From Roseomonas sp. (GTDB lineage Bacteria; Pseudomonadota; Alphaproteobacteria; Acetobacterales; Acetobacteraceae), in NCBI GenBank assembly GCA_020249285.1, contig JADCFX010000008.1, positions 143,843 to 207,842 on the forward strand: a stretch of 64,000 nucleotides of DNA, read 5' to 3'. Under the pieces are notes generated by a model that made no database searches, was not told the DNA's origin, and saw only the letters and a list, made by a program, of their open reading frames with translations. The translations under genes were made by a program, and so were the position numbers. How positions within the stretch are numbered: the stretch's first letter is position 1; each line of letters begins with the position of its first letter. Below, in pieces: positions 46,938 through 53,812 of the stretch.

Positions 46938-48806
46938 CTAAGCATCCTCCAGCTTCGCCGAAAGTTCCAACCACTCCTCCTCCAACCCCGCCACTTCCTT
47001 GGCAATGGCGGCGCGGCGGGTATTGGCCCAGGCGATATCCTCGGCCTTGAAGCGGGCATAAGTGTCAGGGTCGGCCAGGCGCTTTTCGATCAAGGCACCC
47101 TCCTTCCCCAGTTTTTCCAAAGCGGCTTCCACCGCCTTCAGGCGTGCACGCAGGGGTTGCAAGGCAGCGCGGTTTTCCGCCCTTTCGCGCCGCGCTTCGG
47201 CCCGCATCCCGCCAGCTTCGCCCCGCGGCGCGGCACCGCGCGCACGTTCGGCCAATAGCGCGCGATATTCATCCAGATCGCCGTCAAAACTGGTCACCGT
47301 GCCATCGGCCACCAGCCATAGCCGATCCGCCACCAGCTCCACCAAATGCGGGTCATGCGTGATCAGCACCACCGCGCCTTCAAAATCCGCCAGCGCCTTC
47401 ACCAGCGCATCACGCGCATCAATATCCAGATGGTTCGTCGGTTCATCCAGGATCAGCATTTGCGGCGCATCGCGCGTGGTCAGCGCCAATAACAGCCGCG
47501 CCTTTTCGCCACCCGAAAGCTGCGCCACCCTGGTATCCGCCCTATCCGCATCCAGCCCGAAACGCGCCAATTGCGCACGACACGCGGTTTCAGTCGCCTT
47601 CGGCAGCGCGGCCTGCATGTGGGAAAGCGGCGTGCCGGCCAAATCCAATTCCTCCGCCTGGTGCTGCGCGAAATAACCAACGCGCAGCCGGTTATTGCGA
47701 AACACATCCCCGCCCGCCACATCAAGCCGCCCGGCCAACAGCTTCGCCAGCGTGGATTTGCCATTGCCATTCGCACCCAGCAGCGCCACGCGATCTTCCT
47801 GATCCAGCCTAAGCGACAAATGCTGCAAAATCGGCGCCCCGCCATAGCCGACTGACGCACGGTTCAGCGACAATATCGGCGGCGCCAAAGCCTCCGGCGC
47901 TGGAAAGGCGAAGCGCACGGGCGTGTCTTCCACCAGCGCTTCCACCGCCGGCATACGCTCAAGCGCCTTCAGCCGAGATTGCGCCTGGCGCGCCTTGGTG
48001 GCCTTGGCGCGAAAGCGATCCACAAAAGACTGAATGCGCGCGCGTTCCGATATCAGCTTCGCGTTCTGCGCCTGCTGCTGCGCCTGGCGTTCCGCCCGGA
48101 TGCGCAAGAAATCCGCGAAATTCCCAGAATAGAGCGTGATATCCCCATGATCGAGATGCGCAATCGCATCCACGCAGCGTTCCAACAAACCACGATCATG
48201 GCTGACCACAATCGCCGCCCCCGGAAACCGCGAGAGCCAAGCTTCCAGCCAAAGCGTCGCTTCCAAATCCAGATGGTTCGTTGGTTCATCCAACAACAAC
48301 AAATCCGGTTCCAGAAACAAGGCGCGCGCCAAAGCCACACGCATGCGCCACCCACCCGAAAATTCCGCCAAAGGCCGCGCCTGCGCCGCAGCATCAAAAC
48401 CAAGCCCGGAGAGCACAGCGGCCGCACGCGCCGGCGCACTATCGGCGCGGATCGCAATCAGCCTTTCATGGATTTCAGCAACCCGCCCAGGATCAGCGGC
48501 GCCATCCGCTTCCGTGAGCAAAGCAGCGCGTTCGGTATCCGCCGCCAGCACGGCTTCCAACAGGGAAGCCGCACCCGCCGGCGCTTCCTGCGCCACATGG
48601 CCCATGCGCGCACGGGCCGAGAGCCTGATCTCCCCGCCATCCGGCTGCAATTCACCCACAATGGCACGGAGTAAGGTGGATTTGCCGGCGCCATTGCGGC
48701 CAATGAGGCCAATCTTGCGCCCAACATCCACCTGCAAGGCAGCACCTTCGAGCAAAGCCCGCCCGCCAAGACGAATGGTGAGATCACGGATGGTCAGAAC
48801 AGTCAT
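46938..48806 (-). CDS. ABC-F family ATP-binding protein (YheS/Uup type)
   Basis: A 622-residue protein with two ABC ATPase domains and no membrane part. The Walker A motifs are GRNGAGKSTLLRAI and GANGNGKSTLAKLL, the signatures LAEFSGGWRMR and VAQLSGGEKAR, and both have LLLDEPTNHLD-type Walker B. A basic helical linker lies between the domains and a coiled-coil C-terminal extension (residues about 530-620) follows. ABC-F proteins act on the ribosome E site. Confidence 0.92.
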   Translation of the reverse strand: MTVLTIRDLTIRLGGRALLEGAALQVDVGRKIGLIGRNGAGKSTLLRAIVGELQPDGGEIRLSARARMGHVAQEAPAGAASLLEAVLAADTERAALLTEADGAADPGRVAEIHERLIAIRADSAPARAAAVLSGLGFDAAAQARPLAEFSGGWRMRVALARALFLEPDLLLLDEPTNHLDLEATLWLEAWLSRFPGAAIVVSHDRGLLERCVDAIAHLDHGDITLYSGNFADFLRIRAERQAQQQAQNAKLISERARIQSFVDRFRAKATKARQAQSRLKALERMPAVEALVEDTPVRFAFPAPEALAPPILSLNRASVGYGGAPILQHLSLRLDQEDRVALLGANGNGKSTLAKLLAGRLDVAGGDVFRNNRLRVGYFAQHQAEELDLAGTPLSHMQAALPKATETACRAQLARFGLDADRADTRVAQLSGGEKARLLLALTTRDAPQMLILDEPTNHLDIDARDALVKALADFEGAVVLITHDPHLVELVADRLWLVADGTVTSFDGDLDEYRALLAERARGAAPRGEAGGMRAEARRERAENRAALQPLRARLKAVEAALEKLGKEGALIEKRLADPDTYARFKAEDIAWANTRRAAIAKEVAGLEEEWLELSAKLEDA

Positions 48807-48870
48807 GGGCGCGGGTTGTGGGGCAGGGGGCGGGGCGCGTCAAAGGGGGGGTTGAGGGAAATATCTTGCC

Positions 48871-48892
48871 CATAGGGCAAATTTGCCCTATG
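48871..48892. promoter_or_regulatory. Perfect 22-bp palindrome upstream of the NYN RNase gene
   Basis: The half-site CATAGGGCAAA is followed directly by its exact reverse complement. The preceding TTGCCC extends it into three alternating TTGCCC/GGGCAA half-sites over about 25 bp. This looks like the operator of a dimeric repressor and lies about 90 bp before the ATG at 48982. Confidence 0.55.
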
Positions 48893-48908
48893 AACCTTTC
48901 ATCACCCA

Positions 48909-48974
48909 CCTGCAGCTTGCTGCAGGCTCAAGGGCCGTGAGGGAGTGATCCTGAGCGGCCCTTGCTTTAAGGGC
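48909..48974 (+). promoter_or_regulatory. Structured leader with two mutually exclusive hairpins before the NYN gene
   Basis: CCTGCAGC-TT-GCTGCAGG (48909-48926) is a perfect inverted repeat. Next, AAGGGCCG (48930-48937) pairs with CGGCCCTT (48956-48963). The same GCCCTT (48958-48963) can instead pair with AAGGGC (48969-48974) around a GCTTT loop. AAGGG is also the only Shine-Dalgarno candidate, 8 bp before the ATG at 48982, so the second hairpin would hide it and the first would free it. This is a possible translational switch. Confidence 0.45.
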
Positions 48975-48981
48975 TCGTTTC

Positions 48982-49662
48982 ATGCGCACCATCGCTTACG
49001 TGGACGGGTTCAACCTTTATTATCGGCTCCTCAAAAAACGCCCCGATTTGCGCTGGCTAGACCCCCGACAGTTGATCGAGGAATTCATGCCGCACGATCA
49101 TGAACTGGTGCAAGTAAACTATTACACCGCCCGTATTTCTGAACGACCCGAAAAACCCGGCGCGGCGGCGCGGCAGGCTATCTATCTCAAGGCTCTTTCC
49201 ACGATCCCAAGGCTGAAAATCCATCAGGGTAACTTTTTGACAAGCAAGACCTGGATGGCACTATCCGCACCGCCGCGCGCCCGTCCAGAACCTTACCAGT
49301 GGACAGAACCGGCACCGAAATTGGTGCGGGTGATCAAAAGCGAAGAAAAAGGGAGCGATGTGAATATCGCTGCCCATTTGGTGCGGGACGCTTTCATCAA
49401 CGCCTTCGACACGGCCTTGGTTCTGACCAACGACTCTGATCTGGTTGAGCCTATCCGGATCGCTGTTCGGGAGGTTGGCAAGAAAGTTGGGCTTCTGGCG
49501 CCGGTTGAATCCCCAACACGAAGCCTGACAGAGGTAGCTTCATTTTGCTTACATGTTCGCCCCGGCCACCTTCTTCGCGCCCAATTCCCGGAGAAAATAG
49601 ACATCCCTGAACGACGGCCAATCCTGCGGCCCGAGAAATGGCAGGTCACTGCGGATATCTGA
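48982..49662 (+). CDS. NYN-domain (LabA/DUF88-type) putative RNase
   Basis: The 226-residue protein has the PIN-like NYN fold: IAYVDGFNLYYRL at the N-terminus with the first acidic residue, EEKGSDVNIAAHLVRDAF in the middle, and LVLTNDSDLVEPIRIA with the remaining acidic residues. NYN proteins are metal-dependent RNases used in RNA turnover and in several toxin and defence systems. Its leader holds three inverted repeats. It stands between housekeeping genes and the CRISPR-like locus, and any functional link is inference. Confidence 0.8.
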   Translation: MRTIAYVDGFNLYYRLLKKRPDLRWLDPRQLIEEFMPHDHELVQVNYYTARISERPEKPGAAARQAIYLKALSTIPRLKIHQGNFLTSKTWMALSAPPRARPEPYQWTEPAPKLVRVIKSEEKGSDVNIAAHLVRDAFINAFDTALVLTNDSDLVEPIRIAVREVGKKVGLLAPVESPTRSLTEVASFCLHVRPGHLLRAQFPEKIDIPERRPILRPEKWQVTADI

Positions 49663-49679
49663 TGAGGGGAAGGCGCGCC

Positions 49680-49847
49680 CTACCCCGGACCCCGCCTGGA
49701 CGTTTGCGGGGGATTTGCTGGGGCGGGCTGCGCTAGTTGCCATGCCAGCACGCGCCGCAGCGCGGCCGCTGCAACTTCGTCCCTCATGCCTTCTTCTTGC
49801 AGAAAGGCGTCAAGGCTGGTCCCGGTGTGTTTGTTTGGCGCAGACAT
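49680..49847 (-). pseudogene. Truncated HTH antitoxin gene (HigA-like), N-terminal part only
   Basis: The minus-strand frame from the ATG at 49847 reads MSAPNKHTGTSLDAFLQEEG and then ALRRVLAWQLAQ. This is the beginning of a well-known Xre-type antitoxin family (pattern KHIGSSFDDFLKEEGI ... KRVLAWQLxQAM). After AWQLAQ the sequence turns into a Pro-rich tail and stops, so the helix-turn-helix part is gone. No toxin gene lies beside it. It is probably a decayed toxin-antitoxin remnant. Confidence 0.55.
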
Positions 49848-49945
49848 CAAAGGCGCTTTGCCAAAATTTGCTGCGCGCAGCAACAGACCCGGCGGCGCTT
49901 CTTTGATGTAGGATAAAACCGCATGAAAGGCGGCGCCGAATCGGG

Positions 49946-49952
49946 TATAAAT
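49946..49952 (+). promoter_or_regulatory. Possible -10 element upstream of the Cas12/TnpB-like gene
   Basis: TATAAAT stands out in the GC-rich region 51 bp before the ATG at 50003. No convincing -35 is visible, so this is tentative. Confidence 0.3.
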
Positions 49953-50002
49953 AGCCTTATGGATTCGAAACGCGCTCTCAACTCCCGGGTTTGCTGCTGA
50001 GC

Positions 50003-51697
50003 ATGGCAGGTCAGTACCTCACCGCCGTGTTCAAGCTGCGTCCATCGCGCCGCAAGGCCGCGATCATGGAAAAGCTGCGCGCAAAGGCCGAGGATGTTTT
50101 CTGGGATATCCTGGCGCAGAAACGCCCCAGGGCGGATGCCGTCGCGGCCGAGGCCGACAAGAAAGCGCGGCGCGAAAAATCCCGCGCGCTGGACCAGGAA
50201 ATCAATCGCTTGGTCATCCGCGATGCCACCAAGGCCGGGTTGAATGAACCCATCGCCCAGGGGCTTGGCCGCGATATCGCCATGGCCATTGGTTCCTATA
50301 TCGAACTCCGCGCCGGGGGGCACGAAGCGGAATACCCAGCGCGGGTCGTCACCTCGGAAGCAGACCACGCCGTCGCGCTTGATGCGCTGGCCCTTGCCAC
50401 CACGCGGGAAGAAGAAAACACCGCGCGCGATGCGCTGGGGCGCGTGGCGCGCAAGCCGGGGCCAAGGCCGCTTACCATCGCCCGCGCACGGGATGGGCTG
50501 ATTATTCGCAAAGGCCCGAATGGCGCCCTGGCGCTGGTGCTGAACATCATGCGCGCCACTGATGAAAAGGCGCGGCCCGCACAGCTTGCACCGGGCATGG
50601 AAGCCGCCACCGGGGAAGTCTTCAAAGGCGGCGTTTCCAAAACCAGGATCATCCTGCCGCTGGAATGTTCCCTTTGGCATCAAAACAAATTCCTGTCTGG
50701 CAAAACCATCCTCCGTTCCGGGCTTTTGCTGCGCCGGGGCGATGAATGGTTTTATTGCGCGCAATTCGAAATGCCCGAACGCAAGGCGGCACTTTCCGAA
50801 GCCCGGCTTGGTGTGGATCGGGGCATCGTCAATCCGATTGCGCTGAGTGTGGTGGCCGGAGATGGGCGCATCCTGCGGGTTTCCGAGCCCCTGGGCCAGG
50901 AAGTGGGCGCCAGTATTGCGGCGGCGGATCGGCGGCGGCGCGCAGAACAAAAGCGGCGCGGCGCGACCAGCCACCGGCATGTGGAACGCGTGGACCAGGC
51001 GCTGCATTGTTTGGCGAACCGCATTGTGGCGGAAGCCAAGGCGTATCGCGCACAAGTAGTGTTGGAAAAGCTGGATGGCTTGAAACGCTCCATCACCGAA
51101 GCCCGGCCCAAAGGCGCGCGGCGCGGCGGTTGGCGGCGGCATTTGAAGAAGGCGCAGCTTGGCAAGTTGGAAGTGCTGCTGGGCTACAAGCTGAAACTGG
51201 CGGGTCTGCCCGCGCCAAGGGATGTTGTGGCGGGTGGCACCAGCCAAACCTGCCCGGCCTGCGCGGCGCGGGATAAGAAAAACCGGCTAAGTCAGGAAAG
51301 CTTTTGTTGCATCGCCTGCGGCTTTTCGGCGCATGCCGATAGCGTGGGTGCGGTGAATATCGCCCGCCGCGGCGTGGCGATGATTGGAATTACGAAGGGC
51401 GATAAACTCGCGCCTCGTGAACAGGACATGGTTGCGCAGCTTCGGTTGCGTGACGATGGCGGTCTTGGGCCGTTGGCGGCGAATGCTGCTGGCGGGTTCG
51501 TTGCTGACCGCGCTTCTACGGCCAAGGGCGTATCATCCCCGCAAGGGGAGTTACCCGGCCTGGAGCAGAAAACCACCCATGGCGACCAAAACGCCCGCAA
51601 GGGCGTACTCGCAGCGCGGGGCGCCACATTTTTCAGAGGTCAAAACGGGAAAAAACCATTGCGCGGCAAGGGCGTTACACATGATCCCCCGGAGTGA
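50003..51697 (+). CDS. TnpB/Cas12-like RuvC nuclease, type V (V-U-like) CRISPR effector candidate
   Basis: From the ATG at 50003 the protein has 564 residues. The start GQYLTAVFKLRPSRRKAAI is the N-terminal beta-strand/Arg-rich segment of TnpB-like proteins. The split RuvC domain is complete: LGVDRGIVNP with Asp272, VVLEKLDGL with Glu355 and SAHADSVGAVNIARRG with Asp446. A zinc ribbon lies between motifs II and III (Cys417, Cys420, Cys436, Cys439). Spacing of the three acids is close to that of TnpB, but the part before RuvC-I (271 residues) is larger. After about residue 460 the tail looks non-globular and overlaps a predicted structured RNA, and the stop codon lies inside the first CRISPR repeat. 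All three acids are kept, so it should be able to cut DNA. An IS605-type TnpB is the main alternative, but there is no tnpA and there is a repeat-spacer array. Confidence 0.85.
   Translation: MAGQYLTAVFKLRPSRRKAAIMEKLRAKAEDVFWDILAQKRPRADAVAAEADKKARREKSRALDQEINRLVIRDATKAGLNEPIAQGLGRDIAMAIGSYIELRAGGHEAEYPARVVTSEADHAVALDALALATTREEENTARDALGRVARKPGPRPLTIARARDGLIIRKGPNGALALVLNIMRATDEKARPAQLAPGMEAATGEVFKGGVSKTRIILPLECSLWHQNKFLSGKTILRSGLLLRRGDEWFYCAQFEMPERKAALSEARLGVDRGIVNPIALSVVAGDGRILRVSEPLGQEVGASIAAADRRRRAEQKRRGATSHRHVERVDQALHCLANRIVAEAKAYRAQVVLEKLDGLKRSITEARPKGARRGGWRRHLKKAQLGKLEVLLGYKLKLAGLPAPRDVVAGGTSQTCPACAARDKKNRLSQESFCCIACGFSAHADSVGAVNIARRGVAMIGITKGDKLAPREQDMVAQLRLRDDGGLGPLAANAAGGFVADRASTAKGVSSPQGELPGLEQKTTHGDQNARKGVLAARGATFFRGQNGKKPLRGKGVTHDPPE
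51520..51680 (+). ncRNA. Candidate tracrRNA with anti-repeat
   Basis: Two hairpins with GNRA tetraloops stand here: TCCCC-GCAA-GGGGA at 51536-51549 and ACGCCC-GCAA-GGGCGT at 51591-51606. Next, 51624-51649 is complementary to nt 1-24 of the CRISPR repeat: CCACA, TTCAG, GGTCA and CGGG pair with TGTGG, CTGAA, TGACC and CCCG, 19 pairs in four blocks separated by small loops. The region lies 38 bp before the first repeat, is on the same strand, and overlaps the 3' end of the effector frame. Ends are approximate. Confidence 0.6.
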
Positions 51698-51921
51698 CCC
51701 TGAATTTGTGGGGTGGCCGCAACGTCACCGTCTGCGCGCCGGTAATCACGATACCCGGAGTGACCCTGAATTTGTGGGGTGGCCGCAGCCGGGCACGGTA
51801 AGCGCGCTGAACGCCACCTCCCGGAGTGACCCTGAATTTGTGGGGTGGCCGCAACAGGGCGATGAGTTCGGGAACCAGTTCGCGGCCCGGAGTAACCCTG
51901 AATTTGTGGAGTGGCCGCACG
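51688..51921 (+). CRISPR. Mini CRISPR array: four 36-nt repeats, three 30-nt spacers
   Basis: Repeats start at 51688, 51754, 51820 and 51886, an exact 66-nt period. Each begins CCCGGAGTGACCCTG, continues AATTTGTGGGGTGGCCGCA and ends in two slightly variable bases. Repeats 1-3 are identical over 34 nt. The fourth has G-to-A changes in AGTAACC and GTGGAGTGG and a changed 3' end, as expected for the distal repeat. Spacers at 51724-51753, 51790-51819 and 51856-51885 share no sequence with each other. Direction agrees with the effector gene. A weak ACCC/GGGT stem is possible within the repeat. Confidence 0.88.
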
Positions 51922-51962
51922 TAAAGCGTTGTACCCATCGAATCACCAACCCCCGGCGGGGT

Positions 51963-52009
51963 CCGGGGTAACACTGTTACCCCGGCGGGGGCTTGGGGGC
52001 CGCGCCCCC
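51963..52009. terminator. Pair of strong hairpins ending the CRISPR locus
   Basis: CCGGGGTAACA, one C, then its exact reverse complement TGTTACCCCGG (51963-51985) form a near-perfect palindrome, and GGGGGC-CGC-GCCCCC (51995-52009) follows. They lie between the array and the 3' end of the opposite-strand ATPase gene, so they may end transcription from both sides. There is no long T-run. Confidence 0.45.
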
Positions 52010-52043
52010 GATCCAACCCCCCTTAGCCCTGAAGCCCCAGCGG

Positions 52044-53480
52044 TTACGCCGGTCGTCCTTCAATCACGTTTCGCCCAATCTGATAGCAATGCAAAGCACA
52101 TGGGAAATGGCGTATCACCACGCCATCCACAGTCGTCTCGGCTGTCTTGCTGCGGGTTGATGCGCCAACAGGCACAGGATGGCGCGGGTTCTTTCTGGCA
52201 AATTCTATCAGTCCCTTCAATTCGCCTGGGCTATCCACAAAGCGATCCGACCATTTGATTTCATAGGCCCAAGCCGGGCGTAAGGTAGCCGGGTCCACAC
52301 GCACCAGGTCAACCTCCCTATCCTGTCGGCCCGATTTCCAGCGCGCGTAGTGGATATTGCTCAACTGGTCGGAATGGAACCACTGGCTGAAGATGGCGGT
52401 CTCAGCCATATTGCCCATCGCCTCATCATCTTCGGTAAGCGAAGCAAACAATGCCGCCCGCATGGATGGGTTCGTCAGATACGCCTTGAACTGGCGCATT
52501 CTTTGGAATGTGCGGCCGGAATCATCAACGCGGCGAACGCGAACAATCAGGAACGCGGCTTCAAGATATTCCAGATAGCGGGAAATAGTGTTCTTCGCGA
52601 CGCCCGAGCTTGATGCCAGGCCTTCAAGGCTTATCTCTTGGCCGGAATGATAGGCAATGGTTGTGAATAGGCGATTGAGCTCCTGAATATCCTGGATACC
52701 GTATAGGCTTGGCAGGTCGCGTAGCAGCACCTTGTCTACAATGTCTCGGCCAAGATATCGCCGAACATCCGCGCGTATTTGCTGATTGAAGACCGCTTCT
52801 GGATATCCACCAAAATTCAGATAGTCGATGAAAGCGCGGTTGAGCGCGCCAATGTCTGTGGTCATGAACCGGCGGTTCTGCCCTTGATGGTTGGGGCGGA
52901 TCAGTTCCTTCTCCAACCCCTGAAAATCAAGGAATTCAGCGAATGTCAGTGGGGGGAGGAAGAAGTCGGTGAAACGCCCCGCGCCGGATTCGTGACTCTT
53001 GAGACGCAAGGCGGCGGCCGCTGAACCCGAGGCTATGAAGCGTGTATTCGGGAACCTATCCGTCAACACCTTCAGGTGAACTTCCCAGTCTTTCAGGTAC
53101 TGAATTTCGTCGAAAATGATGATCCGACGATCTGATGCCGTATGGCCGGTCTGCTTCTCAAAAAGGGAGATCAACCGCCCGAGCGGCATGGCGCTGTAGA
53201 GCGGGGTATCAATAGACGCGAAAAGGATATTCTTTGGTGGAAACCCCTCCTTCAGCGCATGTCTTACCAACTGTTCGAGCATGACAGTCTTGCCGACGCG
53301 CCTTGGCCCCATAAGGATCAGCGCGCGGCGAACGCCCCAGTTCAGGGCGAGCTCTCTGAAATTCGCGAAATATGCCCGCGTATGGGCAAAGTCCGCGCCA
53401 ATGGCGCCACGGTGATCAGCCCACCAAGGGTTGTCACGTTCTAGGCTTAGCAGAATGTCTTTTTCGGCTATTTCCAGCAT
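52044..53480 (-). CDS. AAA ATPase with DUF4143 domain
   Basis: A 478-residue P-loop protein: LMGPRRVGKTVMLEQLVRHA near residue 57 (Walker A), RRIIIFDEIQYLKDWEVHLK near 140 (Walker B and sensor) and ARFIASGSAAAAL-like RFIASGSAAAALRLKSHESG, then the C-terminal DUF4143 part (ISLEGLASSSGVAKNTISRY as a winged helix, and a nuclease-like end EVDLVRVDP ... AYEIKWSDR). Such proteins are common and often mobile; their role is unclear, and some carry a PD-(D/E)xK-like C-terminus, suggested here by E-x-D ... E-I-K. It faces the CRISPR-like locus tail to tail. Confidence 0.82.
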   Translation of the reverse strand: MLEIAEKDILLSLERDNPWWADHRGAIGADFAHTRAYFANFRELALNWGVRRALILMGPRRVGKTVMLEQLVRHALKEGFPPKNILFASIDTPLYSAMPLGRLISLFEKQTGHTASDRRIIIFDEIQYLKDWEVHLKVLTDRFPNTRFIASGSAAAALRLKSHESGAGRFTDFFLPPLTFAEFLDFQGLEKELIRPNHQGQNRRFMTTDIGALNRAFIDYLNFGGYPEAVFNQQIRADVRRYLGRDIVDKVLLRDLPSLYGIQDIQELNRLFTTIAYHSGQEISLEGLASSSGVAKNTISRYLEYLEAAFLIVRVRRVDDSGRTFQRMRQFKAYLTNPSMRAALFASLTEDDEAMGNMAETAIFSQWFHSDQLSNIHYARWKSGRQDREVDLVRVDPATLRPAWAYEIKWSDRFVDSPGELKGLIEFARKNPRHPVPVGASTRSKTAETTVDGVVIRHFPCALHCYQIGRNVIEGRPA

Positions 53481-53696
53481 GTGATCCCCCCGCGTTCAAT
53501 TAGTATCATCGCGTTGAAGTTATCTCAACAAAGCCGGCAAGAGGCTGATTATGCTTGAAAAATCCTGTATGAATAGTGATCCGAAGGCCGGTTTCAGCGG
53601 GCAGCGCCCCCGATCCACCCCTCATCACACCTCCTTGACGCCCCACCCCCCAGCGCGTAAATGCGCGCGTCTCGCTGAAAGGCGCCGGCCCCCTTT

Positions 53697-53783
53697 GCCC
53701 AGGTGGCGGAATTGGTAGACGCGCAGGTTTCAGGTACCTGTGGCCGCAAGGCTGTGAAGGTTCGAGTCCTTTCCTGGGCACCA
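53697..53783 (+). tRNA. tRNA-Leu(CAG)
   Basis: An 87-nt tRNA with GCCCAGG and CCTGGGC acceptor arms, the D-arm GGCGGAATTGGTAGAC, an anticodon stem CAGGT/ACCTG around TTCAGGT (anticodon CAG), a long variable arm typical of class II tRNA, GGTTCGAGTCC in the T-arm and an encoded CCA. A T-rich stretch follows. Confidence 0.96.
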
Positions 53784-53812
53784 GTTTTTCTTTTTATGAG
53801 GCGGCGCGACCA

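Noticed and set aside
49960..50001. A 13-codon frame just before the effector gene
   Set aside because: Too short and without a Shine-Dalgarno; no sign of translation.
49663..50002. Search for a second anti-repeat or tracrRNA upstream of the effector gene
   Set aside because: I saw no stretch complementary to the repeat there; the only good match lies at 51624-51649.
50003..51697. IS200/IS605 transposon with TnpB
   Set aside because: No tnpA and no recognisable transposon ends flank the gene, while a regular array with different spacers follows. A transposon origin in the past remains possible.
51675..52016. Minus-strand frame across the repeats
   Set aside because: It is open only because the 66-nt period is a multiple of three; the repeats explain it.
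53506..53781. Minus-strand frame over tRNA-Leu
   Set aside because: Its first 28 residues are the antisense of the tRNA, a common false call.
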